Assembly: GCF_016785185.1 (NCBI RefSeq)
Contig: NZ_JAEKDY010000015.1
DNA length: 47,115 nucleotides
Source: Heyndrickxia sporothermodurans
GTDB taxonomy: Bacteria; Bacillota; Bacilli; Bacillales; Bacillaceae_C
Reading direction: 5' to 3' (one strand)
Positions 25,597 to 33,275 of this stretch are shown here, in pieces. The first letter of the stretch is position 1. The number at the start of each line of letters is the position of its first letter. A program made the position numbers and the translations under genes. The notes below the pieces were generated by a model, which did not search any database, was not told the DNA's origin, and was given only the letters and a program-made list of their open reading frames with translations.

Positions 25597-25868
25597 ACCA
25601 AGTTGGACTCGTTGCTTCGTTCTTGGGCTTCATTCCAGGGCTTTGACTACCAAGTTGAGCTGGTTGCTTCGTTCTTGAGCTTCATTCCAGGGCTTTGGCG
25701 ACCAAGTTGGGCTGATTGCTTCGTTCTTGGGCTCCATTCCGGGGTTTTGACTACCAAGTTGGACTCGTTGCTCCGTTCTTGGGCTTCATTCCGATGCTTT
25801 GGCGACCAAGTTGGACTGGTTGCTTCGTTCTTGGGCTCCATTCCGAAACTTTAACGACCAAGTTGGAC
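25597..25868. repeat. 52-bp tandem repeat array 2 (six units)
   Basis: ACCAAG recurs at 25597, 25649, 25701, 25753, 25805 and 25857, an exact 52-bp period. Units share ACCAAGTTGG, TGCTTCGTTCTTGGGC and TTCATTCC, then about five variable bases and CTTTG. The ACCAAG-TGG and CTTGGGCTTCATTC blocks are shared with array 1, in the same orientation and phase, while the central AT-rich part of array 1 is replaced by a GC-richer ACTCGTTGCTTCG. It lies between phoP and the SufR-like gene. Confidence 0.93.
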
Positions 25869-25917
25869 TGGTAAAGCTTCTCTCACGGGATAGATTGAAA
25901 GCCTCCACATAAGAATG

Positions 25918-26544
25918 TTACTTTTCTTTAATCACGTATTTACAATGATCGCCGCCTTTAGACATACAGCACACTTGCTCAATATCATTTGTATTTAATA
26001 TCTTTTGAAATAAAGAGTGCTCACAAGAACACGCTATTTGGTACTTTCTAGCAACGTCAAAAATAGGACAGTTATACTCCGTTAATTCAAAAGTACCATC
26101 CTCTTTTTCAACCCACTCCACCATATACCCATTTTCGTTTTGAATATTAGCCAGTTCCGCTACCCGATCCTTTAATTGATTGTGTTGAATACGCTCTTTA
26201 TATTTATTTTCCAATCGTCGTTCACGGTTTTGGAATAACGTATCTATCATCTCTTGCCCGTTCATTTCTTCGATGTCTTCCAGAAATTCGACGGTTATAT
26301 TCGAATAGCTTTTTGGAAATTGATTTTCTCCTGTCTTTGTCAAAAAATACACTTGGACAGGTCTTCCCATCGATTTCCGTATTGTTTCTGATTGGATCAA
26401 TCGTTCATTTTCTAAATTATTTAAATGGCGTCTTACCGCCATTCCGGTTATTTCAAGATGAGATTCCAAATCAACCACACTTAATTTTTTATATCTTTTT
26501 AATAAATGAAGAAGTTGATCCCTCGTTGAAGATTTTTTTTTCAA
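25918..26544 (-). CDS. SufR-like HTH regulator with Cys cluster
   Basis: The 208-residue protein has an N-terminal winged helix (about 10-75, with LEITGMAVRRHLNNLE as recognition region) and a C-terminal ligand domain. Conserved Cys lie at 159, 172, 174, 192, 193 and 201. The C159-x12-C172 pair followed by a C-M-x-x-G-x3-C block is typical of SufR-type repressors, which bind an Fe-S cluster and control Fe-S or redox genes. Cluster binding here is inferred. Start: TTG 26544 follows GGAGGTG by seven bases. It is divergent from an FMN reductase, with a ferredoxin beyond, which fits a redox or iron role. Confidence 0.75.
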   Translation of the reverse strand: MKKKSSTRDQLLHLLKRYKKLSVVDLESHLEITGMAVRRHLNNLENERLIQSETIRKSMGRPVQVYFLTKTGENQFPKSYSNITVEFLEDIEEMNGQEMIDTLFQNRERRLENKYKERIQHNQLKDRVAELANIQNENGYMVEWVEKEDGTFELTEYNCPIFDVARKYQIACSCEHSLFQKILNTNDIEQVCCMSKGGDHCKYVIKEK

Positions 26545-26573
26545 CTTTCTCACCTCCAAAATTTTTCGTTGTA

Positions 26574-26675
26574 CGAAGTACTTTATTTTGATATATTGAT
26601 TATAACAACATTTTATACAAAAATATATAAAAAGTGTAGCTTATCGCTATGCCTTGCATATTTTAGAAGTACTAC
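26574..26675. promoter_or_regulatory. Divergent regulatory region with a repeated GAAGTACT
   Basis: GAAGTACT, which holds the palindrome AGTACT, occurs near 26575 and again near 26667, flanking the space between the SufR-like gene and the FMN reductase. Two copies in a roughly 120-bp divergent region may be operators for the local regulator. Chance cannot be excluded. Confidence 0.3.
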
Positions 26676-26696
26676 TACATAATTAAGGAGATTAAC

Positions 26697-27236
26697 ATGA
26701 AACTACTTGGAATTTCTGGTACTATTTCAGGTGAAAGAACAAGGTTAGTTGTTGAGAAAATACTTCAATCCGCCAAAGAACAATTTCCTGAAATAGAAAT
26801 CGAATTATTAGATTTACAAAAATACGATATCCAATTTTGTGATGGCCGGAACCCATCTACGTATACGGGGGATACGAAAACCGTTATTGATATCGTGTCT
26901 TCAGCTGATTTTTACATTATTGGAACACCAATTTATCAAGCGTCGATGACGGGAGCATTGAAAAACTTGTTTGATTTAGTACCAGTCGATGCATTTAGCG
27001 GGAAAGTAATCGGTTTTGCTGCAACAGGGGGAACATACCAGCATTACTTAGTCATTGAAAACCAATTAAAACCGATTGCGGGCTTTTTCCGATCATTTGT
27101 TGCACCGAATTATGTCTATGTTCACGATACCCATTTCAATTCAAGCAATGAAATCATCGATCAAAATGTCATTCAACGTATAAACGGACTTGCACATCAA
27201 GTCGTTTTCATGCAAAAATCATTAAATCATAAATAA
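26697..27236 (+). CDS. NAD(P)H-dependent FMN reductase family protein
   Basis: The 179-residue flavodoxin-fold protein has the N-terminal ISGTISGERTR phosphate-binding loop for FMN, the middle block GTPIYQASMTGALKNLFDLV and a later GFAATGGTYQH, all typical of SsuE/ArsH-type flavin reductases. It reduces FMN with NAD(P)H in the cytoplasm; the electron acceptor is not known. The start has AAGGAG at normal spacing. It stands divergently from the SufR-like regulator and may be its target; the downstream ferredoxin could be part of the same redox set. Confidence 0.8.
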   Translation: MKLLGISGTISGERTRLVVEKILQSAKEQFPEIEIELLDLQKYDIQFCDGRNPSTYTGDTKTVIDIVSSADFYIIGTPIYQASMTGALKNLFDLVPVDAFSGKVIGFAATGGTYQHYLVIENQLKPIAGFFRSFVAPNYVYVHDTHFNSSNEIIDQNVIQRINGLAHQVVFMQKSLNHK

Positions 27237-27331
27237 AATGATTGAATTTTTTATATGCTAGAATATAGGATAAATATTTCCTGAGTGGTAGTATAATGAA
27301 TCTAGAACCAATTGGCTCTGTTTGATCTAAA

Positions 27332-27346
27332 CTATAATCATTCTCA
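27332..27346. promoter_or_regulatory. Fur/PerR-like box before the ferredoxin gene
   Basis: CTATAATCATTCTCA matches 11 of 14 informative positions of the 7-1-7 Fur box TGATAATnATTATCA and equally the PerR box. It lies about 35 bp before the ferredoxin start, with TATAAT about 35 bp further upstream. Iron or peroxide control is plausible but the match is partial. Confidence 0.4.
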
Positions 27347-27378
27347 TTCGAGAAATCATGAAAAGGTGGTCAGTTTAT

Positions 27379-27615
27379 ATGGCTTTTGTAATTACATTTC
27401 CTTGTCAAGGAGAGAAAGCGGCAGAATGTGTAGAGGTTTGCCCAGTCGATTGTATTGCTGAAGGAAAGGATCAATTTTACATCGATCCGGATATTTGTAT
27501 TGATTGCGGTGCATGCCAAGCAGTTTGCCCGGTTGACGCTATCTTCCACGAAGAAGAATTACTCGATGAGGACATGGAGTACTTTGAAAAAGCGAAGAAG
27601 TTTTTTACAACTTGA
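27379..27615 (+). CDS. 7Fe-type ferredoxin (FdxA-like)
   Basis: Small electron carrier of 78 residues. C9, C17 and C50 match the [3Fe-4S] ligands, and C21, C40, C43 and C46 the [4Fe-4S] ligands, of Azotobacter-type 7Fe ferredoxin; C25 matches the free Cys of that family. A short acidic tail follows (EEELLDEDMEYFE). It is not the single-cluster Fer of B. subtilis. The start at 27379 follows AAAGGTGG; the frame upstream overlaps this site. A Fur/PerR-like box lies upstream and a terminator directly after, so it is monocistronic. Confidence 0.9.
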   Translation: MAFVITFPCQGEKAAECVEVCPVDCIAEGKDQFYIDPDICIDCGACQAVCPVDAIFHEEELLDEDMEYFEKAKKFFTT

Positions 27616-27630
27616 TAATCATTAAGAAAA

Positions 27631-27656
27631 ACGCCTGAACCTACAGGCGTTTTTTT
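27631..27656 (+). terminator. Terminator of the ferredoxin gene
   Basis: ACGCCTG/CAGGCGT with a six-base loop is followed by TTTTTT. Confidence 0.92.
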
Positions 27657-27738
27657 CATTTCTCCTATTCCATTTTGTGATTCTACTAAAATTTTTACAA
27701 ACATATAAATAGAATAACATGAATCACGAGGTGAGTTG

Positions 27739-28866
27739 ATGAAGAAACGGACACCATTTATTGTCCCCTTTTTACTTGTAGCAGCGATTTTGTTTATTTC
27801 CAGCCTTCTAACCTCAGTAGGGAGCAAATATTTTACTTCCTCCTATGTAAGTCAATCCATAAAAAACTTCTCCCCAGAAAATTTTGTCTATTTAATGGGG
27901 TTAGAATTTTCACAAGTACATGAAGTATTACCTGAAAAAAGCAAGCCGCCGAAAATATCGGCAGTTGTTTTTAATGCCGCAACGAATTTGAAGCCTGGAG
28001 ATATTCGAAGCTTACTTGGCAGAGAGCTGCCCGGATTTTACTCCTATGATGCGGAAATCTTTTTTGCTGGAAAAGGGGCTGATTTTACGAATTTACCTGT
28101 TGAATCTTCTCCTCCTCTTGAAGAAGTGCTGAAAGATAATGAAATTAATGAGGAAAATATTAAATCTGACGTTCCTGAAACAAATAAAAAGAAACCTAAA
28201 ATGACGACTAACGGCAGAAAGGTCGTATATATTTACCACACGCATAGCTATGAGTCATTTAAACCGCTTTTGAAAAATGGGGCAGTTTCAAGTAATAACG
28301 AAAAGGTAAATGTTGTTGCGGTTGGAAAAAAACTAACCGAAGAACTTGAAGAGCGTGGGATTGGTGTGGTGCATGATAAAACCAATATGGCAGAAGCACT
28401 TCATGCCAAGGGATGGTCTACAAATGATGCATACACCTTATCAAGAAGTATGGTTGCATCCACTTTATCCAGAAATAAAGATATTACGAATATAATTGAT
28501 ATTCATAGGGATTCTCAACCACGAAAATTAACAACAACTAAAATTAATGGTAAGTCGTATGCTAAAGTTTCTATTATTGTTGGAAAAGAAGTGAACAACT
28601 TTGAAAAGAATCGAAGCTTCGCTTTGAAATTTGCTAAACAAATGGAGAAAAAATATCCCGGTATTATGCTCCATGGGGTAATGATCAAAGGATACAATCA
28701 AGGAAACGGAAAATACAATCAAGATCTTGCTAAAAATGCAATGCTATTCGAAATCGGTGGCGTAGATAATAATCTGGATGAATTGTATCGTACGACAGAA
28801 GCAATTGCGGACGTGTACAGCGAATTTTACTGGGAAGCGGAAAAGGTAAATGCGGAGAATAAATAA
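27739..28866 (+). CDS. spoIIP: Stage II sporulation protein P (SpoIIP)
   Basis: Peptidoglycan amidase/endopeptidase of the SpoIID-SpoIIM-SpoIIP engulfment machine, anchored in the mother-cell membrane. The 375 residues start with a basic tip and one transmembrane helix (about 7-25). The C-terminal zinc amidase domain begins at VVYIYHTHSYESF, with zinc His residues there and in IDIHRDSQ, and ends with a catalytic Glu in LFEIGG. ATG 27739 is preferred over TTG 27736 because GAGGTG is too close to the latter. A weak CATATAAA upstream could be a sigma-E -10, but no matching -35 was found. An SspP-like gene follows 61 bp downstream. Confidence 0.92.
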   Translation: MKKRTPFIVPFLLVAAILFISSLLTSVGSKYFTSSYVSQSIKNFSPENFVYLMGLEFSQVHEVLPEKSKPPKISAVVFNAATNLKPGDIRSLLGRELPGFYSYDAEIFFAGKGADFTNLPVESSPPLEEVLKDNEINEENIKSDVPETNKKKPKMTTNGRKVVYIYHTHSYESFKPLLKNGAVSSNNEKVNVVAVGKKLTEELEERGIGVVHDKTNMAEALHAKGWSTNDAYTLSRSMVASTLSRNKDITNIIDIHRDSQPRKLTTTKINGKSYAKVSIIVGKEVNNFEKNRSFALKFAKQMEKKYPGIMLHGVMIKGYNQGNGKYNQDLAKNAMLFEIGGVDNNLDELYRTTEAIADVYSEFYWEAEKVNAENK

Positions 28867-28927
28867 AAGAATGTAGTACATCAAATAAGGACAAACTGAA
28901 AGTGAGATAAGAAAGGAGATGGTAATC

Positions 28928-29056
28928 ATGACAAAGAAATTCAACAAAGGAAGTAAGAATCAAAATTCACCCCAATCACATGGCGAGGTTCCTTTAAGTG
29001 GGGACAACAGTAAAGGGAATAAAAGAAATAAAGGGAAGAACTCTAAAATAGATTGA
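28928..29056 (+). CDS. Small hydrophilic protein, SspP-like spore protein candidate
   Basis: A 42-residue frame has an excellent ribosome-binding site (AAGAAAGGAGATG, then a normal gap). Composition is Lys, Asn, Gly and Ser, with no hydrophobic stretch. The segment HGEVPLSG-(D/N)SKGNKRN resembles the PEPLSG..K.KNRN core of the minor spore protein SspP (CotL) of B. subtilis. The position after spoIIP fits sporulation expression. Similarity is short, so the family call is tentative although the gene itself looks real. Confidence 0.5.
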   Translation: MTKKFNKGSKNQNSPQSHGEVPLSGDNSKGNKRNKGKNSKID

Positions 29057-29064
29057 GTTCTAAT

Positions 29065-29372
29065 AACGGGTTTACTTGCGAGGTACAAAACGGTAAATCA
29101 ATAAACTTCACAGTCAAAAAGCTCAGAGATGTATATATCTCTAGCTTTTTTTACAAAATCATAAGTGCATTAGATGCTAAATAATAAGCGGAGAAATTTC
29201 CCTTAATAACCATATTAGCATCAAAAACTGCTTAAATAGACGGAAGTTTTCCGGCTATTGACTAGAAAAACGCAAAAATGGGCAATTTTTCTTTGCTTAA
29301 CCGGAAAATATCCGTTTATATCCCCCGAACCGCGCTCTATTCAGCAGCGTAACCGGAAAATCTCCGCTTATT
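29065..29372 (+). repeat. Duplicated module, copy A (conserved tail + terminator + 190-bp element)
   Basis: This stretch matches 44051-44368 in inverse orientation along its whole length. Order: conserved AACGGGTTTACTTGYGAGGT; ACAGTCAAAAAG; a terminator-like hairpin around AGAGATGTATATATCTCT with a T-run; ATTAGATGCTAAA; then a 190-bp element (29183-29372) with terminal inverted repeats AATAAGCGGAGA/TCTCCGCTTATT. The element carries four CGGAAAAT-TCCG-like palindromes at 29189, 29241, 29302 and 29354. It begins nine bases after the SspP-like stop codon. Confidence 0.9.
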
Positions 29373-29491
29373 TCTTACGATTAGTCAAGCAAGTGTATTT
29401 AAGTTAATTCATTTATGTTTCAAAAAAATAAGTAAACATGCTTTGTACCTTCGTAAACGCATTTATTCTAACCGGTATTTTTTTGAAGTAA

Positions 29492-30850
29492 TTATTTTCC
29501 TAACTGAAATTGCAATCCTCTTTGATAATAGGCATTCATCACTTCCTTCGGGACCATACTCCCGCCAGTTGCCCAAGCAAGATGAGTCGCATTGTGCATT
29601 TTTCCTGCTACAGATTGGTCTTCCGTATACTTTTGACCTGAATGATCGTTAAATAGCCGAATTGGTCCGGCTACTCCCGCCAACGCAGAAGGTTCTAAAT
29701 AAATATCCTCTGTATCGACTAACGTACTAAGTAAAGAATATAATTGCTCATCACTTACTGTATAAACACCACTGATTAAGTTTTCCAATGTTTTCCCCAC
29801 AAATCCAGATGGTCTCCCTACAGCGAGCCCATCTGCATCTGTTACATTATCGATTCCAAATTCTTGAACTGATATTTTATCATGCTGTTCTGTCATTAAT
29901 CCAAGAAGCATGCAAGGGGAATGGGTTGGCTCTGCAAAAAAGCAGTGAACATAATCTTTAAATACTAATTTAAGCCCGAAAGCTACTCCACCTGGTCCAC
30001 CGCCTACTCCACATGGAAGATATACAAATAACGGATGCTCCTCATCGACTTTAATATCCATCTCCTCAAATTGTTTTTTTAATCGGCTAGCTGCTACGGC
30101 ATAGCCTAAAAATAAAGTAGTTGAATTTTCATCATCAATAAAATAGCCGTTCGGATCTAGTTCTGCTTGTTTTCTCCCTTCTTCTACTGCTTTACTATAA
30201 TCGGATGGATGTTCTACTACATTTACCCCTTTACTTCTTAAAAGGTCTTTTTTCCATTGCTTCGCATCAGCAGACATATGTACGGTTACGTTAAATCCAA
30301 GTTTGGCACTCATGATTCCAATACTTAGCCCTAAATTTCCTGTTGAGCCGACAACAATCGAGTATTGTGAATAAAATTTTCTAAACCTCTCACTATTAAT
30401 CATAGAATAATCATCATTAAACGTTAGCATATTTGCTTCTATTGCGAGATCTTCAGCATGTTTTAATACTTCGTATATTCCCCCTCTTGCTTTTATGGAT
30501 CCCGATATGGCGAGATGACTATCACATTTAAGCAAAAATCTTCCTTCAATTTTTTTCATTTTACTTTCAAGCTTTTTTTGCATATGAGGAATCTCGACAG
30601 TAGGCGATTCAATGATTCCATTCATTTCCTTCGTCTCAGGAAACACTTGTGCAATATAAGAAGAGAAACGCTGTAATCTCTGTTCCGCTTCTTTTACATC
30701 TTTTTCACTCAAATATATATGTTTCATTGCCTCTTCAAATGTTCCGTATTTCGGATTTGTCCAAAATACTTCTTCCGTTGAAATCATTTGCTTAATTAAA
30801 GGATAGTTTTTTATCCATTCTTCAACAGTCTTACCCGCGATTTTTCCCAT
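29492..30850 (-). CDS. dsdA: D-serine ammonia-lyase DsdA
   Basis: Converts D-serine to pyruvate and ammonia, detoxifying D-serine. The 452-residue PLP enzyme of fold type II has the Schiff-base lysine K120 in SGSIKARGG (K118 in E. coli), the phosphate-binding GSTGNLGLSIG loop, and PCGVGGGPGGVAFG, all diagnostic of DsdA rather than threonine dehydratase. ATG 30850 has AAGGAG upstream. The start is 13 bp after the GNAT gene stop codon, so the two are probably one operon. Confidence 0.95.
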   Translation of the reverse strand: MGKIAGKTVEEWIKNYPLIKQMISTEEVFWTNPKYGTFEEAMKHIYLSEKDVKEAEQRLQRFSSYIAQVFPETKEMNGIIESPTVEIPHMQKKLESKMKKIEGRFLLKCDSHLAISGSIKARGGIYEVLKHAEDLAIEANMLTFNDDYSMINSERFRKFYSQYSIVVGSTGNLGLSIGIMSAKLGFNVTVHMSADAKQWKKDLLRSKGVNVVEHPSDYSKAVEEGRKQAELDPNGYFIDDENSTTLFLGYAVAASRLKKQFEEMDIKVDEEHPLFVYLPCGVGGGPGGVAFGLKLVFKDYVHCFFAEPTHSPCMLLGLMTEQHDKISVQEFGIDNVTDADGLAVGRPSGFVGKTLENLISGVYTVSDEQLYSLLSTLVDTEDIYLEPSALAGVAGPIRLFNDHSGQKYTEDQSVAGKMHNATHLAWATGGSMVPKEVMNAYYQRGLQFQLGK

Positions 30851-30863
30851 GTTTATTCTCCTT

Positions 30864-31379
30864 TCATAAACCGATTTTACTATCCAAATCCCATTTGAAA
30901 ATTAGTAGATCTAGCTCAGCTCCACCTATTGTGATTTTCTCAGAATCGCACCATTTTGCTCCTAATGCCTTGTAAAAATAACGTGATTTATTTTGTTCTA
31001 ATACTTCAACAAATATTGTCGTATATCCTAATTCCTCAAATTGCCTGAACATTGGGTCCACAAGCCTTCTTCCAATTCCCTTTCCTTGATAAGATTCGAG
31101 AATATAAATAGCGGTGAGGTCACCCGCATTTTCTTTATGATTGTTTTCCCTCTTACCTCCGCTTGCAAATCCAACAATCTCCCCCGCATCATTTTCAGCA
31201 ACAAAAACATAGTTTCCCTCTTCGCTAATATTCCTTTTCCATAATTCCGTCCGTTGTTCATAGGACAGTTTATCTAAAAAAGAATCTGGTACGATGTTTT
31301 TATAGGTTGTCCTCCAGCTATCTACATGCACTTTCGCTATCCCGTTTGCATCAGTAATCCTTGCCCTTCTTATAATCAT
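30864..31379 (-). CDS. GNAT family N-acetyltransferase
   Basis: The 171-residue protein has the GNAT fold: IIRRARITDANGIAKVHVDSW at the start, FVAENDAGEIVGFA as beta-4 region, and the acetyl-CoA pyrophosphate loop ESYQGKGIGRRLVDPMF (Q/R-x-x-G-x-G/A). The end has FVEVLEQNKSRYFYKALGA, typical of the family's C-terminal half. The acceptor is unknown. AGGGAG precedes the ATG. It lies upstream of dsdA with a 13-bp gap and may share its promoter. Confidence 0.88.
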   Translation of the reverse strand: MIIRRARITDANGIAKVHVDSWRTTYKNIVPDSFLDKLSYEQRTELWKRNISEEGNYVFVAENDAGEIVGFASGGKRENNHKENAGDLTAIYILESYQGKGIGRRLVDPMFRQFEELGYTTIFVEVLEQNKSRYFYKALGAKWCDSEKITIGGAELDLLIFKWDLDSKIGL

Positions 31380-31553
31380 TTTCGTATCTCCCTACTATAA
31401 AAATTAATTATTTTCATTTTAACCTTAAAATAAATTTGGTGCTATAAAATTAAGAATTGTCAGAACTGTATTCCTTATGCAAATGTAATCATCATGGCAA
31501 CTTATAATTTCTCAATACATAAAGTGCCTGCTATTTATCTAAACAGCGACAAT

Positions 31554-31583
31554 GAAAAAAGCTTGCAATGTAACAAGCAAGCT
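31554..31583 (-). terminator. Terminator after the decayed glyoxalase gene
   Basis: AGCTTGC/GCAAGCT with a ten-base loop is followed on the minus strand by TTTTTT, located right after the surviving C-terminal end of the pseudogene. Confidence 0.8.
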
Positions 31584-31606
31584 AAAGAAAAATAAAGTAA
31601 TTCTAT

Positions 31607-31863
31607 TTATGATTGTTTCGTATCCAACGGCATTAAGTTCGCTTCAATTTGGCTCCTTTTTGGTTCCAAAAATGGTGGGAGTGCTAGCTTTTCTCCTAAA
31701 TGCTCCGTATCCCATCACCGTAAAATAAATGATAAACCGAAACATCATCTTGATTTACAGTCTTTTTAATTAATCGCATTCCAAGTGTCTTCGTATAGAA
31801 ATAAAAATTATTTTGCGCATTTGCTGTAAATGCAGACACATGATGGATTCCTTTTAAACGCAT
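31607..31863 (-). pseudogene. Ring-cleaving dioxygenase / glyoxalase (MhqO-like), internally deleted
   Basis: The first 55 codons read as the N-terminus of a VOC-fold ring-cleaving dioxygenase of the MhqO type: MRLKGIHHVSAFTANAQ, then FYTKTLGMRLIKKTVNQDD and YHLFYGDG. This then breaks into an early stop. In another frame directly after the break the expected C-terminus is found: GEKLALPPFLEPKR, IEANLMPLDT, stop. About 220-250 middle codons are therefore missing, deleted with loss of frame. The ribosome-binding site (AAGGAG before ATG 31863) and terminator remain. The intact family member is about 310-320 residues. Confidence 0.85.
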
Positions 31864-32235
31864 ATTGTCCAACTCCTTTTTTCCTAAACAAACTCGCATT
31901 TAAAATATCTTGAATTAAAGATAATTTATAAATTGATTTTTGTCAAAAAATAAATGCTCTTTGCTGACAAAGCGACAGTTCTAAATTAATGGGTATGAAT
32001 AATAGGTATGAAATCCAGCGATTTTCAAATATAATAGAGAAAAAATTCATTGATCTTTTTAGCAACCTTAAATCTAGATTCTTCGAAAAGGACGGATATG
32101 ATGATAAATAATCTGTATAAGCGCAAAAAACTAACTCCATCAAAAATATTAATCCTTGGTTTTGCTGTAAAATAGGGAAAAATCTTGAAGTTTCTAGTCG
32201 ATAAGGGAATACATATTATATATAATTTTCTGGCA
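31864..32235. other. Gene-free stretch of about 370 bp
   Basis: This AT-rich sequence lies upstream of the decayed glyoxalase gene and downstream of the lipoprotein terminator. Frames on the minus strand (32025-32288) lack ribosome-binding sites and recognisable motifs. No repeat seen. Confidence 0.5.
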
Positions 32236-32266
32236 CAAAAAATCCGAGGGTTAATTTCCTCGGATT
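32236..32266 (-). terminator. Terminator of the His-motif lipoprotein gene
   Basis: AATCCGAGG/CCTCGGATT with an eight-base loop is followed on the minus strand by TTTTTT. Confidence 0.88.
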
Positions 32267-32284
32267 CTTTGTTAATCATATAAA

Positions 32285-33103
32285 TCAAAAAACTTCAAGT
32301 GTAAATGGAACAGTAAGGATGTTGCCATCAATATTAAATTGCCCCCAAATACGATAGATTCCTTTATTCGGAAAATACGTCATAAACGTAACTTCTGGTC
32401 CAGTCGTTTTCGTATAGATAGGGTGAACATGTAAAAAATGTTTCAAGTCTTTATCGATTGCTACCGCATGCCCGATCGTTCCTAGATAGGGTTGAAGATC
32501 CTTAATCGGTTTTTTTGTTTGTTCATCATACAATGTGAATGTAATATTCGTATTTTTTTTCGCCTTTAACTCATTTTCAAAAGAAAGCGTGACTTTCTTA
32601 CCATCGATTACTTTCGTTAGATTTTTATCGGGAACAATTGGTTTTGGTTTTGGCTCATCTCCTGCTACATGAACCCAATGATCTTCCAAACTGTATTCGC
32701 TCGCTCCTACTGGTGTCATTTCGGCAGTCATTTTATAATCGCCACCCGCCGGAAATTTCGTAGTGATGGTAAACTCGCCATTATCCTTTAATGTTGGGTG
32801 GATATGACTGAAATAAGATAAATCTTTGCTGACAATAACTAAATGCATTTTCTTTTCGCTTACAGTTTCAAATTGTTTGATAAGTTTATCGTGTTTATCT
32901 TTAATTACGATAGACATTGGAACATCCTCATTTGCTTTCGGATCTTTCGGCAATGTCCAGTCTGATTTCGTTTCATCACCTGTCACTGGCTCCATTGAGC
33001 TCATATCATGCTCTTTTACTGACATCGGCACTTTTGCTGCATTGCAGGCTGACAAGAGGAGTGAAGTGACCACACTGAAAAATAGCAATTTTTTCTTACT
33101 CAT
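32285..33103 (-). CDS. Secreted lipoprotein with duplicated His-motif domains
   Basis: The 272-residue protein has a signal peptide with lipobox LLSAC (lipidated Cys20). Two related beta-rich domains follow. Domain 1 has H87-x12-H100-x-H102 in HLVIVSKDLSYFSHIHP. Domain 2 has H212-x12-H225-x-H227 in HAVAIDKDLKHFLHVHP. The identical spacing shows an internal duplication, and the exposed His triads suggest metal (perhaps copper) binding outside the membrane. The N-terminal linker is Met/His rich (EHDMSSMEP). No characterised family is recognised with certainty. ATG 33103 has GGTGAGGA upstream; the GTG at 33115 overlaps that site. It is monocistronic with its own terminator. Confidence 0.78.
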   Translation of the reverse strand: MSKKKLLFFSVVTSLLLSACNAAKVPMSVKEHDMSSMEPVTGDETKSDWTLPKDPKANEDVPMSIVIKDKHDKLIKQFETVSEKKMHLVIVSKDLSYFSHIHPTLKDNGEFTITTKFPAGGDYKMTAEMTPVGASEYSLEDHWVHVAGDEPKPKPIVPDKNLTKVIDGKKVTLSFENELKAKKNTNITFTLYDEQTKKPIKDLQPYLGTIGHAVAIDKDLKHFLHVHPIYTKTTGPEVTFMTYFPNKGIYRIWGQFNIDGNILTVPFTLEVF

Positions 33104-33230
33104 TAATTTCCTCACCTATTCCTTCCATTTAAAATTGCAAAATCCCAATATATTTGTTTTTCTTCCATATCTTACAAACGATAACCACTATATTTTAACA
33201 TACTTACTCTAATTGTTTCGCAAAAATTTC

Positions 33231-33263
33231 AAAAAGAAAAAGCATTGAACTACTATCAATGCT
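33231..33263 (-). terminator. Terminator of the branched-chain amino acid operon
   Basis: AGCATTGA/TCAATGCT with a seven-base loop is followed on the minus strand by TTTTTCTTTTT, shortly after the livF stop. Confidence 0.8.
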
Positions 33264-33275
33264 TTCTCTTTCTAT

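Noticed and set aside
25591..25854. Repetitive 87-codon frame on the plus strand and its minus-strand counterpart
   Set aside because: Both are by-products of 52-bp array 2.
27656..27738. Sigma-E promoter for spoIIP
   Set aside because: CATATAAA could be a -10, but no matching -35 lies at the right distance; not annotated as a feature.
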